64,000 nucleotides of DNA from Pseudomonas sp. ANT_H4 (lineage in GTDB: Bacteria; Pseudomonadota; Gammaproteobacteria; Pseudomonadales; Pseudomonadaceae). A program made the translations under genes and the position numbers. Under the pieces are notes generated by a model. The model had not been told where the DNA came from. It made no database searches and saw only the letters and a list, made by a program, of their open reading frames with translations. Below are positions 35,216-43,927 of the stretch, one piece after another. The DNA lies in contig NZ_VOBG01000014.1 of the NCBI RefSeq assembly GCF_008369295.1, forward strand, positions 1-64,000, read 5' to 3'. How positions within the stretch are numbered: position 1 is the first letter of the stretch; each line of letters opens with the position of its first letter.

Positions 35216-35698
35216 TTGAAGACTTTTGACCATTTGACCGTTGTGGGTCTGCGTGAGTGGGTGGCACTTCCCGGCTTGGGAGTGGCCGGCCTGCGGGCAA
35301 AGATCGACACCGGCGCCAGTACCTCAAGCCTGCATGCCACCGAGATCGAGCCCTTTGAGCGCGACGGTGAAAAATGGGTGCGGTTCACCGCGCACCTGGG
35401 CAGCGTGGTGCAACTGCGTCACCGACGCTGCGAAGCGCCGCTGGTGGCGATGAAAACCATTAAGAGCTCCAACGGCCAGGCGCAGGTGCGCTATGTCATC
35501 AGCACGACTCTGGCCTTGGGTGATCGGGTATGGCAGGTGGAGTTCACTCTCGCCTGCCGCAAAGCCATGCGCTATCGCCTGCTGCTCGGTTCCAAAGCCC
35601 TGATTGACGGCCAACTGGTGGTCAATCCCGGGCTCAAGTACGTTCAAGACAAGCCGGTGTTCCCGGCCTCTACTATTTCTGCCACAGGTGTTGCATGA
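35216..35698 (+). CDS. rimB: RimB-type ATP-dependent zinc protease
   Basis: A 160-residue retropepsin-like protease that works with RimK on glutamate-tailed ribosomal protein S6. The aspartic-protease-like motif is LRAKIDTGASTSSLHA, and LLLGSKALIDG is the second family motif. The start is TTG 35216 with no strong ribosome binding site; no better start is visible. Its stop overlaps the rimK ATG by four bases, so the pair is coupled. Confidence 0.85.
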   Translation: MKTFDHLTVVGLREWVALPGLGVAGLRAKIDTGASTSSLHATEIEPFERDGEKWVRFTAHLGSVVQLRHRRCEAPLVAMKTIKSSNGQAQVRYVISTTLALGDRVWQVEFTLACRKAMRYRLLLGSKALIDGQLVVNPGLKYVQDKPVFPASTISATGVA

Positions 35699-36600
35699 AA
35701 ATCGCTGTGCTGTCGCGTAACCCGCGTCTGTATTCCACCCGTCGCCTGGTCGAGGCCGGCACCGAACGTGGCCATGAGATGGTGGTGATCGATACGTTGC
35801 GCGCCTATATGAACATTGCCAGCCATAAGCCGCAGATCCATTACCGGGGCAAGCCGCTGGAGGGCTTCGACGCGGTGATTCCACGGATCGGCGCTTCGGT
35901 GACGTTCTACGGCTGCGCGGTGTTGCGCCAATTTGAAATGATGGGAGTGTTTCCCCTCAACGAATCAGTAGCCATCGCCCGCTCGCGGGACAAGCTGCGC
36001 TCACTGCAGTTGCTGTCGCGGCGCGGCATCGGCTTGCCGGTGACCGGGTTCGCTCACTCCCCCGACGACATTCCCGACCTGATCGAAATGGTCAACGGCG
36101 CGCCGCTGGTGATCAAGGTACTGGAAGGCACCCAAGGCATCGGCGTCGTGTTGTGTGAAACCGCAACAGCGGCAGAGTCGGTGATTGAGGCGTTCATGGG
36201 CCTCAAGCAAAACATCATGGTCCAGGAATACATCAAGGAAGCCGGCGGTGCGGATATCCGCTGCTTCGTAGTCGGCGACAAGGTGATTGCGGCGATGAAG
36301 CGCCAGGCCAAGCCGGGCGAGTTTCGCTCCAACCTGCACCGTGGCGGTAGCGCCAGCCTGATCAAAATCACCCCTGAAGAGCGCATGACAGCGCTGCGGG
36401 CAGCCAAGGTCATGGGGTTGAGTGTGGCGGGTGTGGATATCCTGCGTTCCAACCACGGGCCGCTGGTGATGGAGGTGAACTCGTCACCGGGCCTGGAAGG
36501 GATTGAAACCACCACCAACAAGGATGTGGCGGGGATCATCATTCAGCATCTGGAGAAGAATAGCGGGCCGAATATGACTCGGACCAAAGGGAAGGGGTAG
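35695..36600 (+). CDS. rimK: Ribosomal protein S6 L-glutamate ligase
   Basis: Adds glutamate residues to the C-terminus of S6, influencing translation of stress and adaptation genes in fluorescent pseudomonads. The 301-residue ATP-grasp ligase starts MKIAVLSRNPRLYSTRRL. ATP-binding segments are PLVIKVLEGTQGIGVVL, VQEYIKEAGGADIRCFVVG and VAGVDILRS, with metal ligands in MEVNSSPGLEGIE. It forms a two-gene unit with rimB. Confidence 0.95.
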   Translation: MKIAVLSRNPRLYSTRRLVEAGTERGHEMVVIDTLRAYMNIASHKPQIHYRGKPLEGFDAVIPRIGASVTFYGCAVLRQFEMMGVFPLNESVAIARSRDKLRSLQLLSRRGIGLPVTGFAHSPDDIPDLIEMVNGAPLVIKVLEGTQGIGVVLCETATAAESVIEAFMGLKQNIMVQEYIKEAGGADIRCFVVGDKVIAAMKRQAKPGEFRSNLHRGGSASLIKITPEERMTALRAAKVMGLSVAGVDILRSNHGPLVMEVNSSPGLEGIETTTNKDVAGIIIQHLEKNSGPNMTRTKGKG

Positions 36601-36607
36601 AGGAGCA

Positions 36608-36696
36608 GTTACAAGCTTCAAGCTATAAGCTGCAAGAAAGAGCAAAAGCAGCCTGCTTTTCCCTTGCAGCTTGAGGCTTGAGGCTTGAGGCTTACC
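36608..36696. repeat. AGCTTCAAGCT-family inverted repeat with 3x7-bp tandem
   Basis: Left half ttacaagcttcaagctataa then gctgcaag; right half cttgcagcttgag; the halves pair around gcaaaagcagcctgctttt. The right half ends in three tandem copies of gcttgag (36669-36689). A related copy is at 52250-52311. It lies between convergent rimK and envZ. Confidence 0.6.
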
Positions 36697-36703
36697 GCTG
36701 CTC

Positions 36704-38017
36704 CTACACAGCATCCCTGGGCAACATCAGCCCCAATGGCAAGCGCACCCGCGCTTCCAGGCCGCCATCGGTACGGTTACGCAGCTCAACATTGCCGCCG
36801 TGCATCGAGGCAATCCGCCGGACGATCGCCAGCCCAAGGCCCGTACCCTTGCCACCACGGGCACGGTCGCCACGGGTGAACGGGTTGAAGATGCCCTCCA
36901 GCTCCGCCGGGTCTATACCCGCGCCACGGTCCATGACGCTCAGTACCACGTAAGGCGCATTGGTATCGCCCGATACATAGGCCGCGACTTCCACATCTGA
37001 GCCAGCGTGATGCAGGGCGTTGCCGATCAGGTTGTTCAGCAGTCGCTTCATTGAAACCCGACGCAAGGCAAACGGCTGGATCGGCTCCAGGCGCATGCGC
37101 ACCTGCTCGCCATTCTGGTTGTAGGGCGCCACCACTTCACGCACCAGGTCGGTCAGGTCGACCTCTTCCACCACTTCGTCACGGCCATCGCGGATAAACG
37201 CCAGGAACTGGTCGAGAATGGCGTCCATGTCTTCGATGTCGCGGACCATGCCGTCGGTAAGGTCAGTGTGATTGCCCATCAGTTCCAGGGACAGACGCAG
37301 TCGCGTCAGCGGCGTGCGCAAGTCATGGGAAACTCCGGCAAGCATCAACTCGCGCTCACGGCCGGCCTGTTCGACGTCCTCCGCCATCTGGTTGAACGCG
37401 CTGTACACCTCGGTCATTTCGCTGGGGGTGTCACTGATGGGCAAGCGCACGCTACGCCCCTGCCCCAGTTGTCGGGCAGCAAACACCAGGCGCTTGAGCG
37501 GCTGGTTCAACTGGCGAACGAAAATCCACGCCGACGCGGTAGAAAGTAAACCGATGGCGAGGAACCAGCCCAGTACGTTCCAGATTTTCTGCCCCCGCAA
37601 TGGATGCGGATACAGCGGCACTTTCAGCCAGCCATCCCCCAGGCTCGGAGCCCGCACCCACAGCGCAGGAGACACATGCATGCGCAGCCGCACCTCGGTG
37701 TCCTCACCCAGTTCGGCCTGCATCTGGCGTTGATAGATTTCACTGTAGGGCCAATGCTGCTCCCCTTCCGGTACACCAGCGCCCACCACTCGGGTCAGCG
37801 TCGCAGCCTTGGCGATCTTCTCGCGATTCTCCGGGTCTGCGGCCCAATAGGCACGCAAGGTCAGGGCGACACCGTGGCTGTACTGTCGATCCACCAGCAC
37901 GTCTTCGTTCATCAGCAGATAAACCAGTGTCAGTGCCTTGGAAAACAGTACGACGATCAGCACCAACCAAAGGGTGCGAGAAAAAAAGCTTTGCGGGAAC
38001 CACAGGGGGGTTTTCAT
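36704..38017 (-). CDS. envZ: Osmosensor histidine kinase EnvZ
   Basis: Inner-membrane kinase paired with OmpR. In 437 residues it has a membrane helix at about 13-36, a periplasmic sensor to about 145, a second helix about 147-167, a HAMP linker, HisKA with His231 (GVSHDLRTPLTRL), and HATPase with NLIGNALHHAG, DRGAGI and GKGTGLGLAIV. The order ompR then envZ, both on the minus strand, is standard. The 117-base gap between them is longer than in E. coli and holds a REP half-site. Confidence 0.92.
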   Translation of the reverse strand: MKTPLWFPQSFFSRTLWLVLIVVLFSKALTLVYLLMNEDVLVDRQYSHGVALTLRAYWAADPENREKIAKAATLTRVVGAGVPEGEQHWPYSEIYQRQMQAELGEDTEVRLRMHVSPALWVRAPSLGDGWLKVPLYPHPLRGQKIWNVLGWFLAIGLLSTASAWIFVRQLNQPLKRLVFAARQLGQGRSVRLPISDTPSEMTEVYSAFNQMAEDVEQAGRERELMLAGVSHDLRTPLTRLRLSLELMGNHTDLTDGMVRDIEDMDAILDQFLAFIRDGRDEVVEEVDLTDLVREVVAPYNQNGEQVRMRLEPIQPFALRRVSMKRLLNNLIGNALHHAGSDVEVAAYVSGDTNAPYVVLSVMDRGAGIDPAELEGIFNPFTRGDRARGGKGTGLGLAIVRRIASMHGGNVELRNRTDGGLEARVRLPLGLMLPRDAV

Positions 38018-38033
38018 AGAAGACAGCTAGACA

Positions 38034-38060
38034 CCTTGCAGGAGCGAGCAAGGCTCGCAG
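38034..38060. repeat. Single REP arm in the ompR-envZ gap
   Basis: The sequence gcaggagcgagcaaggctcg has inverted arms gcgagc/gctcgc (38044-38049, 38053-38058). It resembles one arm of the 100-bp REP unit. In the ompR-envZ message it could form a hairpin that lowers EnvZ relative to OmpR. Confidence 0.5.
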
Positions 38061-38134
38061 AATTACAGACGCCGGGAATCCGGCTGACCCTCAAGGGATC
38101 AAACACCGGAATACCCGCACCTGCAAAACATTGG

Positions 38135-38875
38135 TCACTTGGTCGCAGTGCCGTCCGGCACAAATACGTAACCCACACCCCACACCGTCTGGATATAACG
38201 CGGCTTGGACGGGTCCGGTTCGATCATTCGGCGCAGACGGGAAATCTGCACGTCGATGGAGCGCTCCAGAGCGTCCCACTCGCGGCCACGGGCCAGGTTC
38301 ATCAGTTTGTCGCGGGTCAATGGCTGACGGGCATTCATCACCAGCGCCTTGAGCACAGCGAATTCGCCGGTGGTGAGCATGTGGACTTCGTCGCCACGCT
38401 TGAGCTCACGGGTCGCCAGGGACAGTTCGTAGTCGCCAAAGGTGACGCTTTCGTCTTCACTGCCCGGGGCGCCCGGCACTGGAGCGGCCTGGCGACGTAA
38501 TACCGCCTTGACCCGAGCCATGAGTTCATCAGGGTTGAACGGCTTGGCCAGATAATCGTCGGCGCCTAGTTCGAGCCCCTTGATGCGGCTCAGCTCATCG
38601 CCTTTGGCGGTCAGCATGATGATCGGAATCTGATTGTTCGCGCCGCGCAAGCGTTTGCAGGCCGTCAGGCCGTCTTCTCCGGGCAGCATCAGGTCGAGTA
38701 CGACCAGGTTGAATACTTCGCGGCCCAGCAGGCGGTCCATCTGCTCGGTATTGGGCACCGATCGGGCGCGGTAGCCTTTGGAGTTGAAGAACCGCTCCAG
38801 CAGGCTGCTCAGCCCTGGATCGTCATCAACGATGAGAATTTTTTCGCCTTCAGCAGTTTGTGCAGTGCTGCTCAT
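38135..38875 (-). CDS. ompR: Response regulator OmpR
   Basis: A DNA-binding response regulator of 246 residues. The receiver has the acidic pocket IVDDDPG and phospho-acceptor Asp61 (LVVLDLMLPGEDG), with the later KPF in YLAKPFNPDELMARVKA. The C-terminal OmpR-type winged helix ends SKPRYIQTVWGVGYVFVPDG. It is phosphorylated by EnvZ, encoded downstream. In pseudomonads it affects osmoadaptation and envelope genes. Confidence 0.95.
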   Translation of the reverse strand: MSSTAQTAEGEKILIVDDDPGLSSLLERFFNSKGYRARSVPNTEQMDRLLGREVFNLVVLDLMLPGEDGLTACKRLRGANNQIPIIMLTAKGDELSRIKGLELGADDYLAKPFNPDELMARVKAVLRRQAAPVPGAPGSEDESVTFGDYELSLATRELKRGDEVHMLTTGEFAVLKALVMNARQPLTRDKLMNLARGREWDALERSIDVQISRLRRMIEPDPSKPRYIQTVWGVGYVFVPDGTATK

Positions 38876-39230
38876 TAGATGCTCCTCTTATCTCGGTGCG
38901 CATTATGGCGTAGCTGCCGTTATACGCACCGTGTGCATTGTTAGCAGATTTTTCCTCTACTGCCAGCGAACCTGCGCCCTTCAACATCCCGCGCAATCCC
39001 CCCAACGGCAGAACGCTGGTTATACTGCGCCGCCTTTGTGCAGGGAAAATTCAGATCTTTACCGTTTGCTGCATGCCGTTTTTTTCACAGGTACGCAGTG
39101 ATTTTCCGATTTCGAGGGTCAATAGGCTGCCTCTTGACCCAGGCAGCGGCGCCAGTCGGGCCGCTCAACCAGTCTCAAAGGGCCTTGTTCTCCGGGCCTG
39201 CGAGCTGCTTTCAGAATTTCAGGTGGTTTT
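38876..39230. other. Intergenic region between ompR and tex
   Basis: This 355-base divergent region must carry both promoters. A frame at 38938-39357 runs into tex in another phase and lacks family likeness. I see no strong hairpin, operator or RNA gene. A weak CAGGTGG lies before the tex ATG. Confidence 0.5.
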
Positions 39231-41567
39231 ATGGACAGCATCAACAGCCGCATCGCCGAGGAACTCGGTGTACGCCCACAACAGGTCGAAGCGGCCGTCG
39301 CTCTACTGGATGAAGGCTCCACAGTGCCCTTCATCGCCCGTTACCGTAAAGAAGTGACCGGCAGCCTCGATGACATCCAGTTGCGGCATCTGGAAGAGCG
39401 CCTGCGCTACCTGCGAGAACTCGACGAACGGCGCATCAGCATTCTCGCCAGCATCCAGGAGCAGGGCAAGCTGACCCCGCAATTGGAGCGCGACATCAAG
39501 CTCGCCGACACCAAGACCCGCCTCGAAGACTTGTACCTGCCGTACAAGCAGAAGCGCCGCACCAAGGGCCAAATCGCCCTGGAAGCTGGCCTCGGCGACT
39601 TGGCCGACGGTCTGTTCAACGACCCTTCCCTGGCCCCGGAAAGCGAAGCTGCACGCTTTGTCGACGCCGAAAAAGGTGTCGCCGACGTCAAGGCGGCCCT
39701 CGAAGGCGCCAAGTACATCCTCATGGAGCGCTTCGCCGAAGACGCCAACCTGCTGGAAAAGCTGCGCAGCTACCTGAAACAGGAAGCCGTCCTCAGTGCC
39801 CGAGTCATCGCAGGCAAGGAAGAGGAAGGCTCCAAGTTCCGCGATTACTTCGAACACGACGAGCCGCTCAAGAGCATGCCGTCCCACCGCGCCCTAGCGA
39901 TTTTCCGTGGGCGCAACGAAGGCATTCTTAGCTCCGCGCTTAAAGTCGGCGACGAACTGCCGGGCACCATGCACCCCTGCGAAGGCATGATCGGTCAACA
40001 ATTCGGCATCCAGAATCAGAATCGTCCTGCGGACAAGTGGCTCGGTGAAGTCGTGCGCTGGACCTGGAAGGTCAAGCTCTACACCCACCTGGAAACCGAC
40101 CTGCTGGGCGAGTTGCGCGACGGCGCCGAAACCGAGGCGATCAACGTATTTGCCCACAACCTGCATGACCTGCTGCTGGCCGCCCCGGCGGGCCCACGCG
40201 CCACCCTGGGCCTGGACCCAGGCCTGCGCACCGGTTGCAAGGTCGCCGTGGTGGATGCCACCGGCAAGATGCTCGACCACGCCACGGTCTATCCGCACGT
40301 GCCCCACAACAAGTGGGACCAGACCATCGCCATCCTCGCCGCCTTGTGTGCCAAACACTCGGTGGACCTGATCGCCATCGGCAACGGCACTGCCAGCCGG
40401 GAAACTGACAAGCTTGCCGCCGAACTGATCAAAAAGTACCCAGCCATGAAGATGACCAAGGTCATGGTCTCCGAGGCGGGCGCGTCGGTGTACTCAGCCT
40501 CGGAACTGGCTTCCAAGGAGTTCCCGGACCTCGACGTGACGATCCGTGGCGCGGTATCGATTGCTCGCCGCTTGCAGGACCCATTGGCCGAGTTGGTGAA
40601 AATCGACCCTAAATCCATCGGTGTCGGCCAGTACCAGCACGACGTGTCGCAGCTGAAACTGGCGCGTGGCCTGGACGCGGTGGTGGAGGATTGCGTAAAC
40701 GCCGTCGGTGTCGATGTAAACACCGCTTCCGTGGCGCTGCTGGCCCGGATCTCCGGCCTCAACGCTACCCTGGCGCAGAACATCGTCACCCACCGCGACG
40801 AAAACGGTGCCTTCAAGACCCGTGCAGCGCTGAAAAAGGTCGCACGCCTTGGCGAAAAAACCTTCGAGCAGGCCGCCGGCTTCCTGCGCGTGATGAACGG
40901 TGACAATCCGCTGGATTCCTCGGCCGTCCACCCGGAAGCCTATCCGCTGGTGCAACGGATCGCCGCTGAAACCGATCGCGACATCCGCTCGCTGATTGGC
41001 GACGCCACGTTCCTCAAGCGCCTGGACCCGAAAAAGTACACCGATGAAACCTTCGGCGTGCCGACCATCACCGACATCCTGCAAGAGCTGGAAAAGCCGG
41101 GCCGCGACCCACGTCCTGAGTTCAAGACCGCCGAGTTCCAGGAAGGCGTCGAAGACCTCAAGGACCTGCAACTGGGGATGATCCTCGAAGGCGTAGTGAC
41201 CAACGTGACCAACTTCGGCGCGTTTGTGGATATCGGCGTGCATCAGGACGGTTTGGTGCATATCTCGGCGCTTTCCGAGAAGTTCATCAAGGACCCTCGC
41301 GAAGCGGTGAAAGCCGGTGACGTGGTCAAGGTCAAGGTCATGGAAATCGACATCCCGCGCAAACGCGTGGGCCTGTCGATGCGCATGAGCGACACCCCCG
41401 GCGAGAAAATCGACGGTGCCCGTGGCGCACGCCCAGGCTCGGCGCCTCGCCAGTCGCAAAACCGCTCTCAAAATACGGCACCACGCAAGGAAACCGCCAC
41501 CGAAGCTCCGGCCAATAACGCCATGGCGTCGCTGTTCGCCAACGCCAAACAACTGAAGAAGCGCTAA
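39231..41567 (+). CDS. tex: Transcription accessory protein Tex
   Basis: A 778-residue RNA-binding protein involved in transcription and RNA turnover. The N-terminal helical region (about 1-320) is followed by a YqgF-like domain (LGLDPGLRTGCKVAVVD near residue 325), a helix-hairpin-helix section (NAVGVDVNTASVALLARISG) and a C-terminal S1 domain (GVVTNVTNFGAFVDIGVHQDG, KVKVMEIDIPRKRVGLSMR). The tail is basic and low-complexity. It overlaps the thioesterase start by one base (TAATG). Confidence 0.95.
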   Translation: MDSINSRIAEELGVRPQQVEAAVALLDEGSTVPFIARYRKEVTGSLDDIQLRHLEERLRYLRELDERRISILASIQEQGKLTPQLERDIKLADTKTRLEDLYLPYKQKRRTKGQIALEAGLGDLADGLFNDPSLAPESEAARFVDAEKGVADVKAALEGAKYILMERFAEDANLLEKLRSYLKQEAVLSARVIAGKEEEGSKFRDYFEHDEPLKSMPSHRALAIFRGRNEGILSSALKVGDELPGTMHPCEGMIGQQFGIQNQNRPADKWLGEVVRWTWKVKLYTHLETDLLGELRDGAETEAINVFAHNLHDLLLAAPAGPRATLGLDPGLRTGCKVAVVDATGKMLDHATVYPHVPHNKWDQTIAILAALCAKHSVDLIAIGNGTASRETDKLAAELIKKYPAMKMTKVMVSEAGASVYSASELASKEFPDLDVTIRGAVSIARRLQDPLAELVKIDPKSIGVGQYQHDVSQLKLARGLDAVVEDCVNAVGVDVNTASVALLARISGLNATLAQNIVTHRDENGAFKTRAALKKVARLGEKTFEQAAGFLRVMNGDNPLDSSAVHPEAYPLVQRIAAETDRDIRSLIGDATFLKRLDPKKYTDETFGVPTITDILQELEKPGRDPRPEFKTAEFQEGVEDLKDLQLGMILEGVVTNVTNFGAFVDIGVHQDGLVHISALSEKFIKDPREAVKAGDVVKVKVMEIDIPRKRVGLSMRMSDTPGEKIDGARGARPGSAPRQSQNRSQNTAPRKETATEAPANNAMASLFANAKQLKKR

Positions 41568-41950
41568 TGGAATTGCCAGCCGGTTTGACCCACAGCGCCT
41601 TCAGTGAACTGATCGGCTGCCGCCTGCAACGCCTGGATCAGGGCGTTGCCGAAGTGGCCATGACCCTGGAGCCGCAGCTGCGCAACCGCGCTGGCAAGCT
41701 CCATGGCGGGGCTATTTTCAGCCTGGTGGACATTGCCATGGGGCTGGCTTGTTCCAGCGCCCATGGTTTCGACCAGCAGAGCGCGACCATTGAGTGCAAA
41801 ATCAACTACATCCGCGCCGTTTCAGACGGCGACGTGCTGTGCACCGCCCGGGTTATTCACCCAGGCCGGCGCACGTTGGTGGTTGAGGCTGACGTGTACC
41901 AGGACGAAAAACTGGTCGCAAAAGCACAAGGCACCTTCGCAGTCCTATAG
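41567..41950 (+). CDS. PaaI-family thioesterase
   Basis: A 127-residue hotdog thioesterase. The motif LRNRAGKLHGGAIFSLVDIAMG contains the HGG segment of the PaaI/YdiI type, and TIECKINYIRAV follows. It probably hydrolyses acyl- or aryl-CoA thioesters. It is translationally coupled to tex by a TAATG overlap and ends at a strong terminator, so tex and this gene form one unit. Confidence 0.85.
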   Translation: MELPAGLTHSAFSELIGCRLQRLDQGVAEVAMTLEPQLRNRAGKLHGGAIFSLVDIAMGLACSSAHGFDQQSATIECKINYIRAVSDGDVLCTARVIHPGRRTLVVEADVYQDEKLVAKAQGTFAVL

Positions 41951-41972
41951 CTCCCTGTCATCGACTTGAGTT

Positions 41973-42010
41973 AATTTCGGCGCTGTGAAAGCTGCGCCGA
42001 AATTTTTTTT
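41973..42010 (+). terminator. Strong intrinsic terminator
   Basis: A perfect 11-bp stem aatttcggcgc/gcgccgaaatt (41973-41983, 41994-42004) with a ten-base loop runs into eight T (42003-42010). It ends the tex-thioesterase unit. Confidence 0.85.
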
Positions 42011-42163
42011 GTGCACGATAGCCAGATTCAGGATGAAGGCGGCTCTTTCAGAGTGGGTCAATCCGGCTCGAAAACCAGGCGATAACGCCAGTTTTAACTT
42101 CACCCTTGTAGACCGTCTTGCCCACCCCCATATTGGGGCGACTGACGCGTGAAGGAATCCAAC

Positions 42164-43747
42164 TTGAGCGAACTTCTCAACCGCCGCCTGGCTCTGCTTG
42201 GCGAGCGAGCCCACCTCTCTTTGCTTGAGCATTGCCTGCACGGCATCGAGCGTGAATGCCTGCGTGTCACCCGTGAGGGCCGACTGGCGCAAACGCCGCA
42301 TCCCGAGGCCTTGGGCGCCGCACTGACCCATGAACAGATCACCACCGATTACTCCGAGTCGCTGCTGGAGTTCATCACTCCGGCCCTGCCCAACCCGGCA
42401 GACACCCTGAGCAGCCTCGACAAGATTCACCGCTTTGCCTACAGCAAGCTCGGCAACGAGTACCTGTGGAGTCCATCGATGCCGTGTCCATTGCCGGCCG
42501 AGGAAGATATTCCGATTGCCTACTACGGCACCTCCAACATCGGCCAGCTCAAGTATGTGTACCGCAAGGGCCTGGCCCTGCGTTACGGCAAGACCATGCA
42601 ATGCATCGCCGGCATCCACTACAACTTCTCCCTGCCGGAAGATTTGTGGCCGCTACTCAAGGAAGCCGAAGGCTTTGTCGGCACTGACCGCGACTATCAG
42701 TCCACGGCCTATATCGCGCTGATCCGTAACTTCCGCCGCTACAGCTGGCTGCTGATGTACCTGTTTGGCGCCTCGCCAGCCCTAGATGCCGGCTTCCTGC
42801 GCGGTCGCTCCCATCAGTTGGAGCAACTGGATGCCGATACCCTGTACCTGCCCTATGCCACCAGTCTGCGCATGAGCGACCTGGGTTACCAAAGCAACGC
42901 CCAGGCGGGGCTCACGCCTTGCTACAACGATCTGGACAGCTACACCGACAGCCTGCGCGAAGCGGTCGCAACCCCCTACGCCCCATATGTCGAAGTCGGC
43001 ACCCACAAGGACGGTGAGTGGGTACAGCTCAATACCAACATCCTGCAGATCGAAAACGAGTACTACTCCAACATCCGCCCCAAGCGCGTGACCTACACCG
43101 GCGAACGGCCGATCCAGGCGCTGGTGGCCCGTGGCATCCAGTACATCGAAGTGCGCTGCCTGGACATCAACCCGTTCCTGCCAATGGGCATCGACTTGCA
43201 AGAGTCGCGCTTCCTCGACGCATTCCTGCTGTATTGCGCGCTGAACGACAGCCCGCTGTTTGCTGATAACGAATGCGGCAACGCCACGTCCAACTTCCTC
43301 AGTGTGGTCAAGGAAGGCCGCCGCCCGGGCCTGCAATTGCAGCGGCACGGTGAATCGGTGGAGATGAAGGAATGGACCGCCGAGTTGCTGGAGAAGATTG
43401 CTCCTCTCGCGGCGCTGCTGGACCAGAGCCATGGTTGCACTGAACACAGCCAGGCACTGGACGCCCAGTTGGCGAAGATCAAAGACCCGTCCCTCACGCC
43501 ATCAGCCCAGGTGCTGGCGGCGATGAGCGAGCGCAAAGAGAGTTTTGCGCAGTTCTCCCTGCATCAGAGCCAGGTGCATGCCGAGTTCTTCCGCAAGGAG
43601 CCGCTGGCCGCTGAGGAACAGGCACGCTTTGAGGAGCTGGCGCGCAGTTCACTGGCGCAGCAGGCAGAGCTTGAGCAGAACGAAGTGGGGGATTTCGACG
43701 TATTTGTCGGGTCGTACCAGGCGAGTATTTTGGCGATCAGTAACTAA
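42164..43747 (+). CDS. gshA: Glutamate-cysteine ligase
   Basis: First and limiting step of glutathione synthesis. It has 527 residues from TTG 42164 (MSELLNRRLALLGERA), chosen because AAGGA sits eight bases before it; GTG 42149 is an alternative. Hallmarks of the proteobacterial type are HGIERECLRVT, TTDYSESLLEFITP, AGIHYNFSLPE and YIEVRCLDINPFLP. It is transcribed alone and followed by a REP-like palindrome. It supplies the thiol pool connected with the sulfur genes downstream. Confidence 0.94.
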   Translation: MSELLNRRLALLGERAHLSLLEHCLHGIERECLRVTREGRLAQTPHPEALGAALTHEQITTDYSESLLEFITPALPNPADTLSSLDKIHRFAYSKLGNEYLWSPSMPCPLPAEEDIPIAYYGTSNIGQLKYVYRKGLALRYGKTMQCIAGIHYNFSLPEDLWPLLKEAEGFVGTDRDYQSTAYIALIRNFRRYSWLLMYLFGASPALDAGFLRGRSHQLEQLDADTLYLPYATSLRMSDLGYQSNAQAGLTPCYNDLDSYTDSLREAVATPYAPYVEVGTHKDGEWVQLNTNILQIENEYYSNIRPKRVTYTGERPIQALVARGIQYIEVRCLDINPFLPMGIDLQESRFLDAFLLYCALNDSPLFADNECGNATSNFLSVVKEGRRPGLQLQRHGESVEMKEWTAELLEKIAPLAALLDQSHGCTEHSQALDAQLAKIKDPSLTPSAQVLAAMSERKESFAQFSLHQSQVHAEFFRKEPLAAEEQARFEELARSSLAQQAELEQNEVGDFDVFVGSYQASILAISN

Positions 43748-43766
43748 TTAACGGCCAACGAATAAA

Positions 43767-43798
43767 CTGTGGTGAGGGAGCTCGCTCCCTCGCCACAG
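43767..43798. repeat. REP-like palindrome, GTGGCGAGGG family
   Basis: Arms ctgtggtgagggag (43767-43780) and ctccctcgccacag (43785-43798) pair over 14 positions with one G-T pair and a four-base loop. It lies 19 bases after gshA and may protect or end its message. Confidence 0.75.
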
Positions 43799-43843
43799 GT
43801 TTGGTGTTCACCCGGCAATGGATTTTCCCCTCATAAGCTAATT

Positions 43844-43864
43844 CGAAAATGTTATTTATTTTCG
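43844..43864. promoter_or_regulatory. AT-rich palindrome upstream of tauA
   Basis: Arms cgaaaat (43844-43850) and attttcg (43858-43864) with a seven-base centre. It lies about 60 bases before tauA in an AT-rich patch. It is a candidate LysR-type (CysB-like) site, comparable to those at 53466 and 56129. Confidence 0.4.
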
Positions 43865-43927
43865 GGTTCTTAGATCATTTAGTCTCCTCAAACGCCGACC
43901 CTCGGCCGCCTGATGAGGAACTTCCCC

